This document shows, in pieces, positions 1 to 8,644 of a stretch of 64,000 nt of DNA. The notes beneath the pieces were generated by a model. It saw only the letters and a list, made by a program, of their open reading frames with translations. It was not told the origin of the DNA and ran no database searches. The stretch lies in the NCBI RefSeq assembly GCF_002797855.1, contig NZ_PGFB01000003.1, forward strand, positions 620,001 to 684,000, read 5' to 3'. The position numbers and the translations under genes are program-made. This stretch comes from Compostimonas suwonensis. GTDB taxonomy: Bacteria > Actinomycetota > Actinomycetes > Actinomycetales > Microbacteriaceae. Each line of letters starts with the position of its first letter. The first letter of the stretch is position 1.

Positions 1-213
1 CGGCTCGGTTCCGACCGGTTTCTGGAACACCTGGGTGAAGACGAACCAGTAGATCCCCGCCATCACGAGGGGGTCGAGGATCGACCAGAAATAACCGAGA
101 GCGGATGTCGAGTACCGCACCCGCAGGTCGCGGCGGGTCAGCAGCCAGAGTGAATGCCGGTACCGCGCGAACGGCGTGCGCTGCTGTGGGCGCACCTCGG
201 CGTAAACACTCAC
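1..213 (-). CDS. ABC-2 type polysaccharide/teichoic acid export permease, N-terminal part
   Basis: Seventy-one codons of a gene cut by the window edge. The visible protein starts at a GTG and has a short basic cytoplasmic stretch with LTRRDLRVRYSTSALGYFWSILDP, split here as LTRRDLRVRY then STSALGYFWSILDP, which leads into a first membrane segment (about residues 45-63). This RDL/RYK-then-LGYFW pattern is typical of Wzm/TagG/RfbD-type permeases that export polysaccharide or teichoic acid with a Wzt-like ATPase. It follows the nucleotidyltransferase gene by 38 nt on the same strand, so the two are probably one operon for a cell-surface glycan. The ATPase partner would lie outside the window. 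Confidence 0.75.
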   Translation of the reverse strand, partial: MSVYAEVRPQQRTPFARYRHSLWLLTRRDLRVRYSTSALGYFWSILDPLVMAGIYWFVFTQVFQKPVGTEP

Positions 214-251
214 GGGGTCTCTCTCAGTGTGGCGACACCCCGAGAGCCCTC

Positions 252-944
252 TCAGACGAAGAGATTTGCCCTCTCGAGGTCTTCCGCGAAGTCAATCTCC
301 ACCGCATAGAGATCGGAGATGTCTACCGGCTCGATGAGCAGTTTGTCCTGCTCAATGGCCAACTCTATGCCACGTTCGAAATAGTCCTGATCGCCCACGC
401 GAGCCAGCTGGCGCACGAGCGTCGCCTTGTCTGCCGCCGAGACGTAGTTGATGCCGACGGCCTCGCCCAGCCCGCCCACGACGATCTTGGAGAGCTCCTT
501 GATGTAGCCCTCGGCGCTCGTCGTGTACTTGACCTCTTCGTCGGACACCTTCGAGGTGTTCACGGTCACGAACGACTGCTCACGCGCGATCATGGCGGCC
601 GCGCGGTCGAGGACGGCCGGGTCGAACACGACGTCGCCGTTCATCCACAGCACTCCTCCGCTCGACGACGCCTGGAGGGCGCGGAGCAGGCTCTTGGAGG
701 TGTTGGTCTGGTCGTACTGCTCGTTGTAGACGAAGGAGGCGTCGGGGAAGGCCTCGATGATGTGCTCGAGCTTGTAGCCGACGACGAGGGTGACCTTGGC
801 CGCGGTGCCGAAGGCGTGGTGGATGTTGTCGAACTGCTGCTGCATGATGGTGCGGCCGTCGCTCAGCTCGGTGAGCGGCTTGGGCAGCGAGCGGCCCAGA
901 CGGCTGCCCATGCCGGCTGCCAGAATGACTACTTGGGTGGTCAC
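252..944 (-). CDS. NTP transferase, LicC/choline-phosphate cytidylyltransferase-like
   Basis: A 230-residue sugar/choline-phosphate nucleotidyltransferase of the GT-A fold. Residues 5-22 carry the nucleotide-binding signature (VILAAGMGSRLG, then KPL), and WMNGDVVF near residue 100 holds the metal-binding Asp. The length suits LicC-like phosphocholine cytidylyltransferases and other short NTP_transf enzymes that activate a head group for surface glycans. Its neighbour is a polysaccharide/teichoic acid exporter permease, which supports a role in activating a sugar or alcohol phosphate for the exported polymer. The exact substrate cannot be told. The 257 bp upstream to the divergent gene must hold both promoters; I see no strong consensus there apart from a GGGTTAACCC palindrome at 1010-1019. 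Confidence 0.7.
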   Translation of the reverse strand: MTTQVVILAAGMGSRLGRSLPKPLTELSDGRTIMQQQFDNIHHAFGTAAKVTLVVGYKLEHIIEAFPDASFVYNEQYDQTNTSKSLLRALQASSSGGVLWMNGDVVFDPAVLDRAAAMIAREQSFVTVNTSKVSDEEVKYTTSAEGYIKELSKIVVGGLGEAVGINYVSAADKATLVRQLARVGDQDYFERGIELAIEQDKLLIEPVDISDLYAVEIDFAEDLERANLFV

Positions 945-1189
945 GATTATCTCCTCACGTGTGCTGGGTGTCGTTGCCGCTCAGGCGCCTCGCCAGCGAG
1001 GTTTGCCTAGGGTTAACCCAGAAGTTGACTAGTGGACACACCGTTATGCCATTATCACCATATCTTGTGCCCTGCTCGCGGGGCAGGCCTTTGTGCGCTC
1101 TCGTTGTGGTTTTGTAATACGCCTGTCTTTCTTTGCGCCCGTTTCGCGCAACGCAGGGCGTGCAACGGGACACTCGCGCACCCTTCGAA

Positions 1190-1195
1190 TAGGTT
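1190..1195 (+). promoter_or_regulatory. -10 element of a probable leaderless promoter
   Basis: TAGGTT ends 6 nt before the GTG start at 1202. No Shine-Dalgarno sequence fits in that space, so transcription probably begins at or next to the start codon. Confidence 0.5.
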
Positions 1196-1201
1196 GGCTA
1201 T

Positions 1202-3019
1202 GTGACTTCCGTACCGCCTTCTCCGCCCGACGATTCTTCGACGAGCGGGGCAGACGGCTCGGTCGAGTCGACCCCGCAGCCGCCCGGATCCGCGGGGGAA
1301 CGGGGCTCGGCCCAGCTGCCGGCGGCACCGCGCGCCGGGGCGAAACCGACGGGGCGCCCACCCGCCGCGAAGAAGCCCGCGGCACGTTCGGCGGCCGCAT
1401 CGCGCTCGACGGCGGCATCACGAGCCGCGGCTGCGGCGTCGGCCGAAGCTGAGAATACGCAGGATGCCGCGGCCGACGGCTCCTCGCCGGCGAAGACCAC
1501 CCCGGCGAAGCCCGCACCCGCCCGCCGCCCCGTCTCCTCGCGCTCACGGACCACGCGGAGCACCTCGGCGGCAGGCGCGTCGGCCTCGAGCGATTCCTCG
1601 ACGGATTCGCCGGGCTCGACGGATTCGCCGGGCTCACCGGTGCGACCGAGCCGCACGCCGGCCGCCTCGACGGCGAAGGCCGCGGCGCCGGGCTCCGGGG
1701 CGAAGACCTCTGCGGCGAAGACTCCCGCGGCACGGGCATCGGCGACGACTGCCGCGAAGACGTCGGCCCGGTCCGCCACGGCGAAGGCGGCGGCGTCATC
1801 GACCGCGAAGCCACCGACCGCGAAGCCGGCGACGAAGGCCCCCACCGCGAAGCCGGCGACGCCGCGTGCGCCGAGCTCGCGCACGACGGCGAGCCGCACC
1901 GGCAAACCCGCCGCGACCTCAGCCTCCGCCTCGGCGGCCAAGGCTCCGGCCACGAAGGCTCCGGCGGCGAAGGCTCCGGCGGCGAAGGCCGCGACGGCCG
2001 CGGCCGCGACGACCCCGACGACGGAGGCCCCCGCGAAGCCCCCGGCAGGCACTGCGCCCGCCGCCGCCCCCGCGGCTCCGGCCGCTCCGTCCACGAAACC
2101 GCGCACCCCCGTCCCGCCGGCGAGCCCTGCTCCGGCGAAGACCCCGCCGACGACAGCGCAGCCGACGCCAGCGCCGACGAAGGCCGCCCCCACGAAGGCT
2201 CCCGCCCAGACCGCGGGCGCACCGGCATCCGCACCGTCGTCGACGCCCGCGGCGGGCGCGCGCCCGGCCCTCGAGTTCCACGGACTCACCAAGAGCTTCG
2301 GTGGCACGATCGCCGTCGACGGGATCGACCTCGTCGTTCCCGTCGGCTCGTTCTACGGCATCGTCGGGCCCAACGGCGCGGGCAAGACGACTACGCTGTC
2401 GATGGTCACGGGCCTCCTGCGCCCCGACGCCGGATCGGTGACCGTGCACGGCATCGACGTCTGGGCCAAACCCGTCGACGCCAAGCGCAGCACGGGCGTG
2501 CTGCCCGATCATCTGAGGCTCTTCGACCGCCTCACGGGCGCGCAGTTCCTGCACTACGCCGGAACCCTGCGCGGCCTCGACGCCGCGACGGTGCGCAAGC
2601 GCTCCGCCGACCTCGTCGCCGTCTTCGGGCTGGAGGACGCCGTGAACCGTCTCGTCGCCGACTACTCGACCGGCATGCGCAAGAAGGTCGCGCTCGCGGC
2701 GGCCATGATCCACTCGCCGCGGCTGCTCGTTCTCGACGAGCCCTTCGAATCGGTCGACCCCGTCTCGGCGGCGACCGTCATCGAGATCCTGCAGCGCTAC
2801 GTCTCGGCGGGGGGCACGGTCGTGCTCTCGAGCCACGGCATGGACCTCATCCAGAGGGTGTGCGACAGGGTCGCCATCATCGTGAGCGGCAGGGTGCTGG
2901 CCCAGGGCACGGTCGACGAGGTGCGCGGCACGGGAACACTCGAGGAGCGCTTCGTCGAGCTCGCGGGCGGGCGCACAGTGGCGGAGGGCATGGAGTGGTT
3001 GCACAGTTTCTCGGACTGA
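1202..3019 (+). CDS. ABC transporter ATPase with a very long low-complexity N-terminal extension
   Basis: 605 residues. The first about 350 are a disordered Ala/Pro/Thr/Lys/Ser tract with many short repeats of the type KAPAAKAPA and TAKPA. The ABC domain follows from about residue 354 (LEFHGLTKSFGG), with Walker A GPNGAGKTTT, signature YSTGMRKKVALA (an STGM variant of LSGGQ) and Walker B LLVLDEP. A normal exporter ATPase is about 230-310 residues, so the tail doubles the protein. It resembles AKP-rich histone-like tails of actinobacterial DNA-binding proteins, but what it does here is unknown. The membrane partner starts 25 nt before this gene stops. The GTG start fits a leaderless transcript. 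Confidence 0.85.
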   Translation: MTSVPPSPPDDSSTSGADGSVESTPQPPGSAGERGSAQLPAAPRAGAKPTGRPPAAKKPAARSAAASRSTAASRAAAAASAEAENTQDAAADGSSPAKTTPAKPAPARRPVSSRSRTTRSTSAAGASASSDSSTDSPGSTDSPGSPVRPSRTPAASTAKAAAPGSGAKTSAAKTPAARASATTAAKTSARSATAKAAASSTAKPPTAKPATKAPTAKPATPRAPSSRTTASRTGKPAATSASASAAKAPATKAPAAKAPAAKAATAAAATTPTTEAPAKPPAGTAPAAAPAAPAAPSTKPRTPVPPASPAPAKTPPTTAQPTPAPTKAAPTKAPAQTAGAPASAPSSTPAAGARPALEFHGLTKSFGGTIAVDGIDLVVPVGSFYGIVGPNGAGKTTTLSMVTGLLRPDAGSVTVHGIDVWAKPVDAKRSTGVLPDHLRLFDRLTGAQFLHYAGTLRGLDAATVRKRSADLVAVFGLEDAVNRLVADYSTGMRKKVALAAAMIHSPRLLVLDEPFESVDPVSAATVIEILQRYVSAGGTVVLSSHGMDLIQRVCDRVAIIVSGRVLAQGTVDEVRGTGTLEERFVELAGGRTVAEGMEWLHSFSD

Positions 3020-4566
3020 AGCTCCGGCAGATCGGAGGCACCTTCCGGCGGAGCGTGTGGCAGTCGGTGGGGGTCATCGTCGCGATCGTCGCGGGGCTTG
3101 CACTCGTGACGGTGCTCGCCGCCAACCTCGTCGATCTGCGGGATGTCGCGGTCGGCACCGTCGGCACGGCGCTCACGGTCGCGGGCTCGGTCGTCGTGCT
3201 GGGGTTCACCGTCATCCCCCTCTTCTTCGGCTCGAGCGACACCATGGATCCGCGCGGTTTCGCGCTCTTCGGCATCCCGAATCGCACGCTCGCCCTGGGT
3301 CTCCTGGTCTCGGCGTTCATCGGCATCCCGGTGCTGCTGCTCGCGGTCGTCGCCCTCGCCACGGTCGTCGCCTGGGGCCGCGGTTTCGGCGAGGTCGTCT
3401 TCGCGATCCTCGGGGCCGTCGTCGGGGTCGTGACCTGCGTCGTGCTCTCGCGGGTGACGACCTCTCTCGCGGCACTCGGGCTGTCGGCATCGCGCTGGCG
3501 CGACATCCTGCGGGTTCTCGGCACGGTGCTGCTCTTCGTCGTGGCGCTCGTGCTCGTTGTGCTCATGACCGTCGACTGGTCGGCGCGGGCCGTCGGCTCG
3601 CTCGACGACCTGGCTGAGATCCTCGGTTGGACGCCTCTCGGCGCGGCCTGGTCGATGCCCGCCGCCGCCGCGGCCGGCGACTACGGCGGGGCGTTCCTCA
3701 AGCTCCTCGAATCTGTGGCGGTCGTCGTCGTGCTCTGGTTCGCGTGGCGGGGGCTCGTCGCGCGGATGATCGTGACGCCCGGCCGCGAGGCCCGCGTGCG
3801 CTCGTACGCCGGGCTCGGCTGGTTCGGCGCCTTCCCCAGCACCCCGACGGGCACGATCGCCGCCCGCAGCCTCACCTACTGGGCGCGCGACCCGCGCTAC
3901 GGCGTCTCGCTCGTCGCGCTCCCCATCCTGCCGATCTTCATGATCGCCGCGCTCACCCTGGCGGGGGTGCCGTGGCCCGTGATCGCGCTGACGCCGCTTC
4001 CGCTCATCTGCGTGTTCCTCGGCTGGACGATGCACAACGACGTGGCCTACGACAGCACGGCCATCTGGCTGCACGTCGCCTCCGGGACCCGCGGGTTCTC
4101 CGACCGGGTCGGGCGCATCATCCCCGTGCTCCTCGTGGGCATCCCGATCATCGTGGCCCTGGCCTTCGCGAGCATCGCGCTCAACGGCGACTGGCGACTG
4201 CTGCCGAGCATGCTCGGCGTGTGCGCGAGTCTCTTCCTCTCGGGTCTCGGCTTCGCGAGCTTCACCTCGGCCCGGTTCCCCTATCCGGCCACCCAACCGG
4301 GCGAGAGCCCGTTCTCGGCGCCGCAGGCCTCGGGAACGGCCGCGGCCGCCGTGCAGAGCCTGAGCTTTATCGGGTCGATCGCCGTGAGCATCCCCGTTTT
4401 TATGCTCGCGTGGATGGGCGTCGACGACGACCCGTCATGGCACCTCGTGGCGCTCGGGGCGGGAGTCGGCATCGGGCTCGTGGTGCTCGTCGGGGGTGTG
4501 GCGTGGGGCAGCTGGGTGTTCAACCGCCGTGGTCCCGAAATGCTGGCCGCCGCCATCCGCGCGTAG
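2995..4566 (+). CDS. ABC-2 type transporter membrane protein
   Basis: 523 residues, strongly hydrophobic along most of its length with roughly 11-12 predicted membrane segments; the first is IVAIVAGLALVTVLAANLV. The start is set at GTG 2995 because GGAGGG lies about 8 nt upstream and the protein then opens with VVAQFLGLKLRQIGG, a usual amphipathic lead-in. The reading frame is open further upstream, but there it only overlaps the ATPase gene. The 25-nt overlap with the ATPase implies translational coupling and one exporter complex. The substrate is unknown. The stop codon is also the first bases of the next gene's -10 element. Confidence 0.8.
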   Translation: MVAQFLGLKLRQIGGTFRRSVWQSVGVIVAIVAGLALVTVLAANLVDLRDVAVGTVGTALTVAGSVVVLGFTVIPLFFGSSDTMDPRGFALFGIPNRTLALGLLVSAFIGIPVLLLAVVALATVVAWGRGFGEVVFAILGAVVGVVTCVVLSRVTTSLAALGLSASRWRDILRVLGTVLLFVVALVLVVLMTVDWSARAVGSLDDLAEILGWTPLGAAWSMPAAAAAGDYGGAFLKLLESVAVVVVLWFAWRGLVARMIVTPGREARVRSYAGLGWFGAFPSTPTGTIAARSLTYWARDPRYGVSLVALPILPIFMIAALTLAGVPWPVIALTPLPLICVFLGWTMHNDVAYDSTAIWLHVASGTRGFSDRVGRIIPVLLVGIPIIVALAFASIALNGDWRLLPSMLGVCASLFLSGLGFASFTSARFPYPATQPGESPFSAPQASGTAAAAVQSLSFIGSIAVSIPVFMLAWMGVDDDPSWHLVALGAGVGIGLVVLVGGVAWGSWVFNRRGPEMLAAAIRA

Positions 4567-4569
4567 AAT
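4564..4569 (+). promoter_or_regulatory. -10 element overlapping the upstream stop codon
   Basis: TAGAAT sits 7 nt before the ATG at 4577 and begins at the TAG stop of the permease gene. The intervening GAAGG could also act as a weak ribosome site, so a leaderless reading is likely but not certain. Confidence 0.45.
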
Positions 4570-4576
4570 TGAAGGC

Positions 4577-4864
4577 ATGAATTCCGAGGTGCGTATGAGT
4601 ATTGCCGATCCCGGTCAGCCCGGCGGCGGAACGTCCACTCTCGACCGCGAGCTGCAAGAACTCCTCGAGCGCGAGACGATCGAGCCGGGCGACCACGAGC
4701 GCTTCTCCCACTATGTGAAGAAGGAGCAGATCCTCGAGTCGGCGATGACGGGCAAACCCGTCGAGGCGCTGTGCGGCAAGAAGTGGCTGCCGGGCCGCGA
4801 CCCCGAGAAGTTCCCGGTCTGCCCCGCCTGCAAAGAGGCGTACGAGAAGCTCAACAAGAAGTAG
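4577..4864 (+). CDS. DUF3039 domain protein
   Basis: A 95-residue protein of the actinobacterial DUF3039 family. The conserved part is residues 27-95: ETIEPGDHERFSHYV, then a CGKKWLPGRDPEKFPVCPACK segment in which C(CGKKW), C and C (VCPAC) form a probable zinc-binding knuckle, and a Lys-rich end. Family members are small, widespread in actinobacteria and usually next to nicotinate phosphoribosyltransferase, as here (convergent, 126 bp apart). The biochemical role is not known. A second in-frame ATG at 4595 is an alternative start. Confidence 0.85.
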   Translation: MNSEVRMSIADPGQPGGGTSTLDRELQELLERETIEPGDHERFSHYVKKEQILESAMTGKPVEALCGKKWLPGRDPEKFPVCPACKEAYEKLNKK

Positions 4865-4898
4865 GCCTCGCCGCTTTCGAGTTCGTTCACACGTCGAG

Positions 4899-4956
4899 CG
4901 CGGGTTTGTTGCCGGGCGCGGCCCCTCGGCGCTCGTCGCCCGCGAACAAACCCGCG
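4899..4956. terminator. Inverted repeat between convergent genes
   Basis: The 12-bp arms CGCGGGTTTGTT (4899-4910) and its exact complement (4945-4956) flank an interior that can pair further with mismatches. It lies between the convergent DUF3039 and pncB genes. There is no T-run, so it would be a hairpin-only bidirectional terminator. Confidence 0.45.
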
Positions 4957-4990
4957 GTCGCGAACGAGCCGGGGCTCGGCACCGGCTCAG

Positions 4991-6313
4991 CTAGCGGTAG
5001 ACGGTCGGGATGACGGGTTCCCCGCGCCCGAGGCGGAAGGCCTCCACCGGCAGCTCCGAGATCGCGGACTCGCGGTGCTCGCGCGCGAGCAGGGTGCCCT
5101 CCGGCCCACGGTAGCGGTCGACGATCACGCCCTCGACGATGAGCGGCACGAGCAGCGGGCGGGCGCCGGCCACCTCGGCGCCGGGCGCGAACTCGCCGTG
5201 CGCCGTCGTGTCGACCGACACGACCTCCTCGAGGGCCGTGCCGCGCGCGGTGAGCCGCCGCACGGCCGTCTTGCGCCCGCCGACCGTCGCCTTGGCCGCC
5301 GACCGCTTGGCGACCGAGATCCAGTCGCCGGCGTCGTCTCTGCGCGCCACGAGCTTGTAGACCATGCCCGCCGTCGGCGCCCCCGAGCCCGTGACGAGCG
5401 AGGTTCCCACGCCATAGGAGTCGACGGGGGATGCCGCGAGAGCGGCCACCGCGAACTCGTCGAGGTCGTTCGTGACCGTGATCTTCGTGCCCGTGGCCCC
5501 GAGCGCGTCGAGCTGCGCGCGCACCTGCTGCACGAGCACCGGGAGGTCGCCGGAGTCGATCCGCACCGCGCCGAGCCCGGTGCCCGCCACCTCGACGGCG
5601 AGCTCCACCGCCTCGGGGATATCGTAGGTGTCGACGAGCAGGGTCGTGCCGGGGCCGAGGGCCGCGACCTGGGCGCGGAAGGCGTCCTCCTCGGTGTCGT
5701 GCAGGAGCGTGAAGGCGTGGGCGGCCGTGCCCATCGTCGGGATGCCCCACTGCCGACCCGCCTCGAGGTTGGAGGTCGCGTCGAAGCCGGCGATGAACGC
5801 AGCGCGAGCGGCTGCCACCGCGGCATCCTCGCTCGTGCGTCTCGAGCCCATCTCGGCGAGCGGCCTGCCCCGGCTGACCGAGACCATCCGCGCGGCGGCG
5901 CTCGCGACCGCGGAGTCGTAGTTGATGACGCTCAGGGCGAGGGTCTCCAGGAGCACGGCCTCGGCGAAGGGAGCCTCGACGATGAGGACGGGGGAGTTCG
6001 GGAAGTACACCTCGCCCTCGCGGTAGCCCCAGATGCTGCCGCTGAAGCGGAAGTCGGCGAGCCAATCGAGTGCGGCGCCCGTGACGACCGTGTTCGAGCG
6101 CAGCCAGTCGAGCTCGCGGTCGTCGAAGCGGAACCGCTCGATCAGGTCGAGCAGCCGGCCGGTGCCCGCGAGCACGCCGTAACGGCGGCCGTCGGGGAGG
6201 CGGCGGGCGAAGACCTCGAAGATGCACTCGCGTTGCGAGGTGCCGCTCGCGAGCGCGGCTTCGAGCATGGTGAGCTCGTAACGGTCGGTGAGCAACGCGG
6301 TCGAGCTGGGCAC
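4991..6313 (-). CDS. pncB: Nicotinate phosphoribosyltransferase
   Basis: 440 residues; converts nicotinate and PRPP (with ATP) to nicotinate mononucleotide in NAD salvage. Recognisable blocks are [13 protein letters not shown] at the N-terminus, [11 protein letters not shown] about residue 158, the GTAAHAF segment with the expected phospho-acceptor His region, and [19 protein letters not shown] in the C-terminal TIM-barrel part. Length and block order match the bacterial NAPRTase family. The start is a GTG at 6313, 45 nt from the divergent murI start, so the two genes share a very short promoter region. Confidence 0.93.
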   Translation of the reverse strand: MPSSTALLTDRYELTMLEAALASGTSQRECIFEVFARRLPDGRRYGVLAGTGRLLDLIERFRFDDRELDWLRSNTVVTGAALDWLADFRFSGSIWGYREGEVYFPNSPVLIVEAPFAEAVLLETLALSVINYDSAVASAAARMVSVSRGRPLAEMGSRRTSEDAAVAAARAAFIAGFDATSNLEAGRQWGIPTMGTAAHAFTLLHDTEEDAFRAQVAALGPGTTLLVDTYDIPEAVELAVEVAGTGLGAVRIDSGDLPVLVQQVRAQLDALGATGTKITVTNDLDEFAVAALAASPVDSYGVGTSLVTGSGAPTAGMVYKLVARRDDAGDWISVAKRSAAKATVGGRKTAVRRLTARGTALEEVVSVDTTAHGEFAPGAEVAGARPLLVPLIVEGVIVDRYRGPEGTLLAREHRESAISELPVEAFRLGRGEPVIPTVYR

Positions 6314-6344
6314 GCGGTCAGTCTACTGGGGAGGGTGCTGCGGG

Positions 6345-6350
6345 TAGGCT
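6345..6350 (+). promoter_or_regulatory. -10 element of a probable leaderless promoter for murI
   Basis: TAGGCT lies 8 nt before the GTG at 6359, with no purine-rich ribosome site between them. Confidence 0.45.
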
Positions 6351-6358
6351 TGATCTTC

Positions 6359-7198
6359 GTGACGGATGCACCGATTGGGATCTTCGACTCCGGGGTCGGC
6401 GGTCTGACCGTCGCCCGGGCGGTCAAAGACCAGCTGCCGCAGGAGTCGATCCTCTACGTGGGCGACACGGCCCACTCCCCGTACGGGCCGAAGTCGATCG
6501 CCGACGTCCGCGGCTACGCGCTCGAGGTGCTCGACGACCTCGTCGCCCAGGGCGTCAAGATGATCGTCATCGCCTGCAACACCGCGTCGGCGGCCATGCT
6601 GCGCGACGCCCGCGAGCGGTACGACGTTCCCGTGGTCGAGGTCATCCAGCCCGCCGTGCGCAAGGCGGTCGCCACGACGCGCAACCGCCGGGTGGGCGTC
6701 ATCGGCACGGTCGGCACGATCAACTCGCGAGCCTACGAAGACGCCTTCGCCGCGGCGCCGGAGCTCGAGCTCTTCCCCCAGGCCTGCCCGCGCTTCGTCG
6801 AGTTCGTGGAGGCCGGCGACACCTGGAGCCCCGAGCTCCTCGCCGTCGCCGAGGAGTATCTCGCGCCCCTGCGTCACGCCGGGGTCGACACCCTCGTGCT
6901 CGGCTGCACCCACTACCCCTTTCTCAAAGGCGCGATCTCGTACGTCATGGGGGCGGGCGTCACCCTCGTCTCGAGCGACGAGGAGACCGCCAACGACGTG
7001 TACCGCGTTCTCGTGAGCCAGGGCCTGCAGCGCACCGCCGCCGAGGCTCCCGACTACCGCTACGAGGCGACCGGCGCGAGCACGGACGAGTTCCTGCGTC
7101 TCGCCCACCGTTTTATGGGCCCCGAGGTCTCCACGGTCGAACTCGTGCAGACCGGCACCATCCACCTACCGCCCCGATCCCTGGAGGACACCCCGTGA
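6359..7198 (+). CDS. murI: Glutamate racemase
   Basis: 279 residues; interconverts L- and D-glutamate for peptidoglycan. The two catalytic cysteines are present, C73 in IACNTAS and C183 in GCTHYPF, along with the N-terminal [14 protein letters not shown] substrate loop. The frame is open for over 400 codons upstream, but only from GTG 6359 does the protein match the family. The stop overlaps the rph start by 4 nt (GTGA), so murI, rph and rdgB read as one transcript. Confidence 0.95.
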   Translation: MTDAPIGIFDSGVGGLTVARAVKDQLPQESILYVGDTAHSPYGPKSIADVRGYALEVLDDLVAQGVKMIVIACNTASAAMLRDARERYDVPVVEVIQPAVRKAVATTRNRRVGVIGTVGTINSRAYEDAFAAAPELELFPQACPRFVEFVEAGDTWSPELLAVAEEYLAPLRHAGVDTLVLGCTHYPFLKGAISYVMGAGVTLVSSDEETANDVYRVLVSQGLQRTAAEAPDYRYEATGASTDEFLRLAHRFMGPEVSTVELVQTGTIHLPPRSLEDTP

Positions 7199-7932
7199 GC
7201 GAGACCCGCGCCGATGGCCGAAGCGCCGATGAACTGCGCCCCGTGACGATCGAGCGAGGCTGGAGCGCGCAGGCCGAGGGCTCCGCGCTCATCTCCTTCG
7301 GCAAGACCAAGTTGCTCTGCACCGCGTCGTTCACCAACGGCGTGCCGCGCTGGATGAACGGCTCCGGCAAGGGCTGGGTGACCGCGGAGTACTCGATGCT
7401 CCCGCGCTCTACCAACTCGCGGACGGACCGCGAGTCGGTCAAAGGCAAGATCGGCGGGCGCACCCACGAGATCTCGCGGCTCATCGGCCGCAGCCTGCGT
7501 GCCGTCGTCGACATGAAGGCGCTCGGCGAGAACACGATCGTGCTCGACTGCGACGTGCTGCAGGCCGACGGCGGCACCCGCACGGCGGCCATCACGGGCG
7601 CCTACGTCGCGCTCGCCGACGCCCTCGAGTGGGGCAAGCAGCACAAGTTCATCGCCCAGCGCGCGACGCCGCTCATCGACAGCGTCTCCGCCGTCTCGGT
7701 CGGCATCATCGACGGCACCCCCATGCTCGACCTCGCCTACGTCGAAGACGTGCGCGCCGAGACCGACATGAACGTCGTGACGACCGGCCGCGGCCTCTTC
7801 GTCGAGGTGCAGGGCACGGCCGAGGGCGCGCCCTTCGACCGCCGCGAGCTCGACGCTCTGCTCGACCTCGCGCTCGGCGGCTCGGAGAGGCTCACGGCCA
7901 TCCAGCTCGCGGCGCTCGCCGAGGTCGGCTGA
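7195..7932 (+). CDS. rph: Ribonuclease PH
   Basis: 245 residues; phosphate-dependent 3'-5' exoribonuclease that trims tRNA 3' ends. The family pattern is clear: [19 protein letters not shown] at the start, the SMLPRST and [20 protein letters not shown] blocks (Arg residues that bind phosphate and RNA) and [17 protein letters not shown] near residue 120. Its start overlaps the murI stop; its own stop is 2 nt before rdgB. Confidence 0.95.
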   Translation: MSETRADGRSADELRPVTIERGWSAQAEGSALISFGKTKLLCTASFTNGVPRWMNGSGKGWVTAEYSMLPRSTNSRTDRESVKGKIGGRTHEISRLIGRSLRAVVDMKALGENTIVLDCDVLQADGGTRTAAITGAYVALADALEWGKQHKFIAQRATPLIDSVSAVSVGIIDGTPMLDLAYVEDVRAETDMNVVTTGRGLFVEVQGTAEGAPFDRRELDALLDLALGGSERLTAIQLAALAEVG

Positions 7933-7934
7933 GC

Positions 7935-8531
7935 ATGGACGTCGTGCTCGCGACCCACAACCAGCACAAGGTCGACGAGTTCCAGCGCATGCTCGACGAG
8001 CGGATGCCGCAGATCCGGGTCGTCGCCCACGACGGGCCCGAGCCCGTGGAGGACGGCGTGAGCTTCAGCGAGAACGCGCTTCTCAAGGCGCGCGCGGCAT
8101 CCGCTCACACCGGGCTCGTCGCGCTCGCGGACGACTCGGGCATCTGCGTCGACATCCTCGGAGGGGCGCCGGGCATCTTCTCGGCGCGCTGGGCCGGGTC
8201 GGCTCACGACTCGGCCGCGAACCTCGCACTGCTCATCGATCAGCTGCGCGACGTTCACCGCGAGCACCGCGGGGCGAGCTTCGCCTGCCACATCGCGCTC
8301 GTCGTTCCCGGCGCAGACGGAGCGACCGCTCGCGAGCACGTCGTCGTGGGGGAGTGGCCGGGCTCGCTCGCACGGGAGCCGCGCGGCGAGCACGGCTTCG
8401 GCTACGACCCGATCTTCGTGCCGGAGGGCGAGAGCCGCACGGTCGCCCAGCTGAGCCCGGAGGAGAAGAACCGGGTGAGCCATCGCGCCCGCGCCTTCGA
8501 GGCCCTCATCCCGGTGCTCGAGACCCTCTGA
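7935..8531 (+). CDS. rdgB: RdgB/HAM1 non-canonical purine NTP pyrophosphatase
   Basis: 198 residues; hydrolyses dITP, dXTP and ITP to the monophosphate and so keeps deaminated purines out of DNA. The family signatures are ATHNQHKVDEF at residues 5-15, SFSENALLKA, LADDSGICVD with the metal-binding Asp pair, GAPGIFSARWAG, and HGFGYDPIFVPEG near residue 150. The ATG lies 2 nt behind rph, which is the usual actinobacterial arrangement. Confidence 0.95.
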   Translation: MDVVLATHNQHKVDEFQRMLDERMPQIRVVAHDGPEPVEDGVSFSENALLKARAASAHTGLVALADDSGICVDILGGAPGIFSARWAGSAHDSAANLALLIDQLRDVHREHRGASFACHIALVVPGADGATAREHVVVGEWPGSLAREPRGEHGFGYDPIFVPEGESRTVAQLSPEEKNRVSHRARAFEALIPVLETL

Positions 8532-8631
8532 GCGTCGTGCCCCGGACGCCTCGTGCCGCCGCCCGCACCAGCTGAGAACGGCACTCATTCCTATCTAGAC
8601 CGCTCGTCTTCCGCGCGCCCCGGCAGGCACC

Positions 8632-8637
8632 TAACCT
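8632..8637 (+). promoter_or_regulatory. -10 element of a probable leaderless promoter
   Basis: TAACCT ends 7 nt before ATG 8645. The interval GGAAGCG could also be read as a poor ribosome site. Confidence 0.4.
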
Positions 8638-8644
8638 GGAAGCG

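Noticed and set aside
1001-1022. Possible iron box around TTTGCCTAGGGTTAACCCAG
   Set aside because: It has a GGGTTAACCC palindrome but too few matches to the DtxR consensus, and the neighbouring genes are not iron-related.
2797-4296. Long minus-strand frame of 499 codons opposite the ABC permease
   Set aside because: Composition is Asp/Glu/Arg/His-rich with no domain, typical of the antisense of hydrophobic GC-rich genes; the plus-strand gene has clear membrane segments and coupling.
5075-6358. 430-codon upstream extension of murI
   Set aside because: It runs antisense through pncB and has no family similarity; the racemase starts at GTG 6359.
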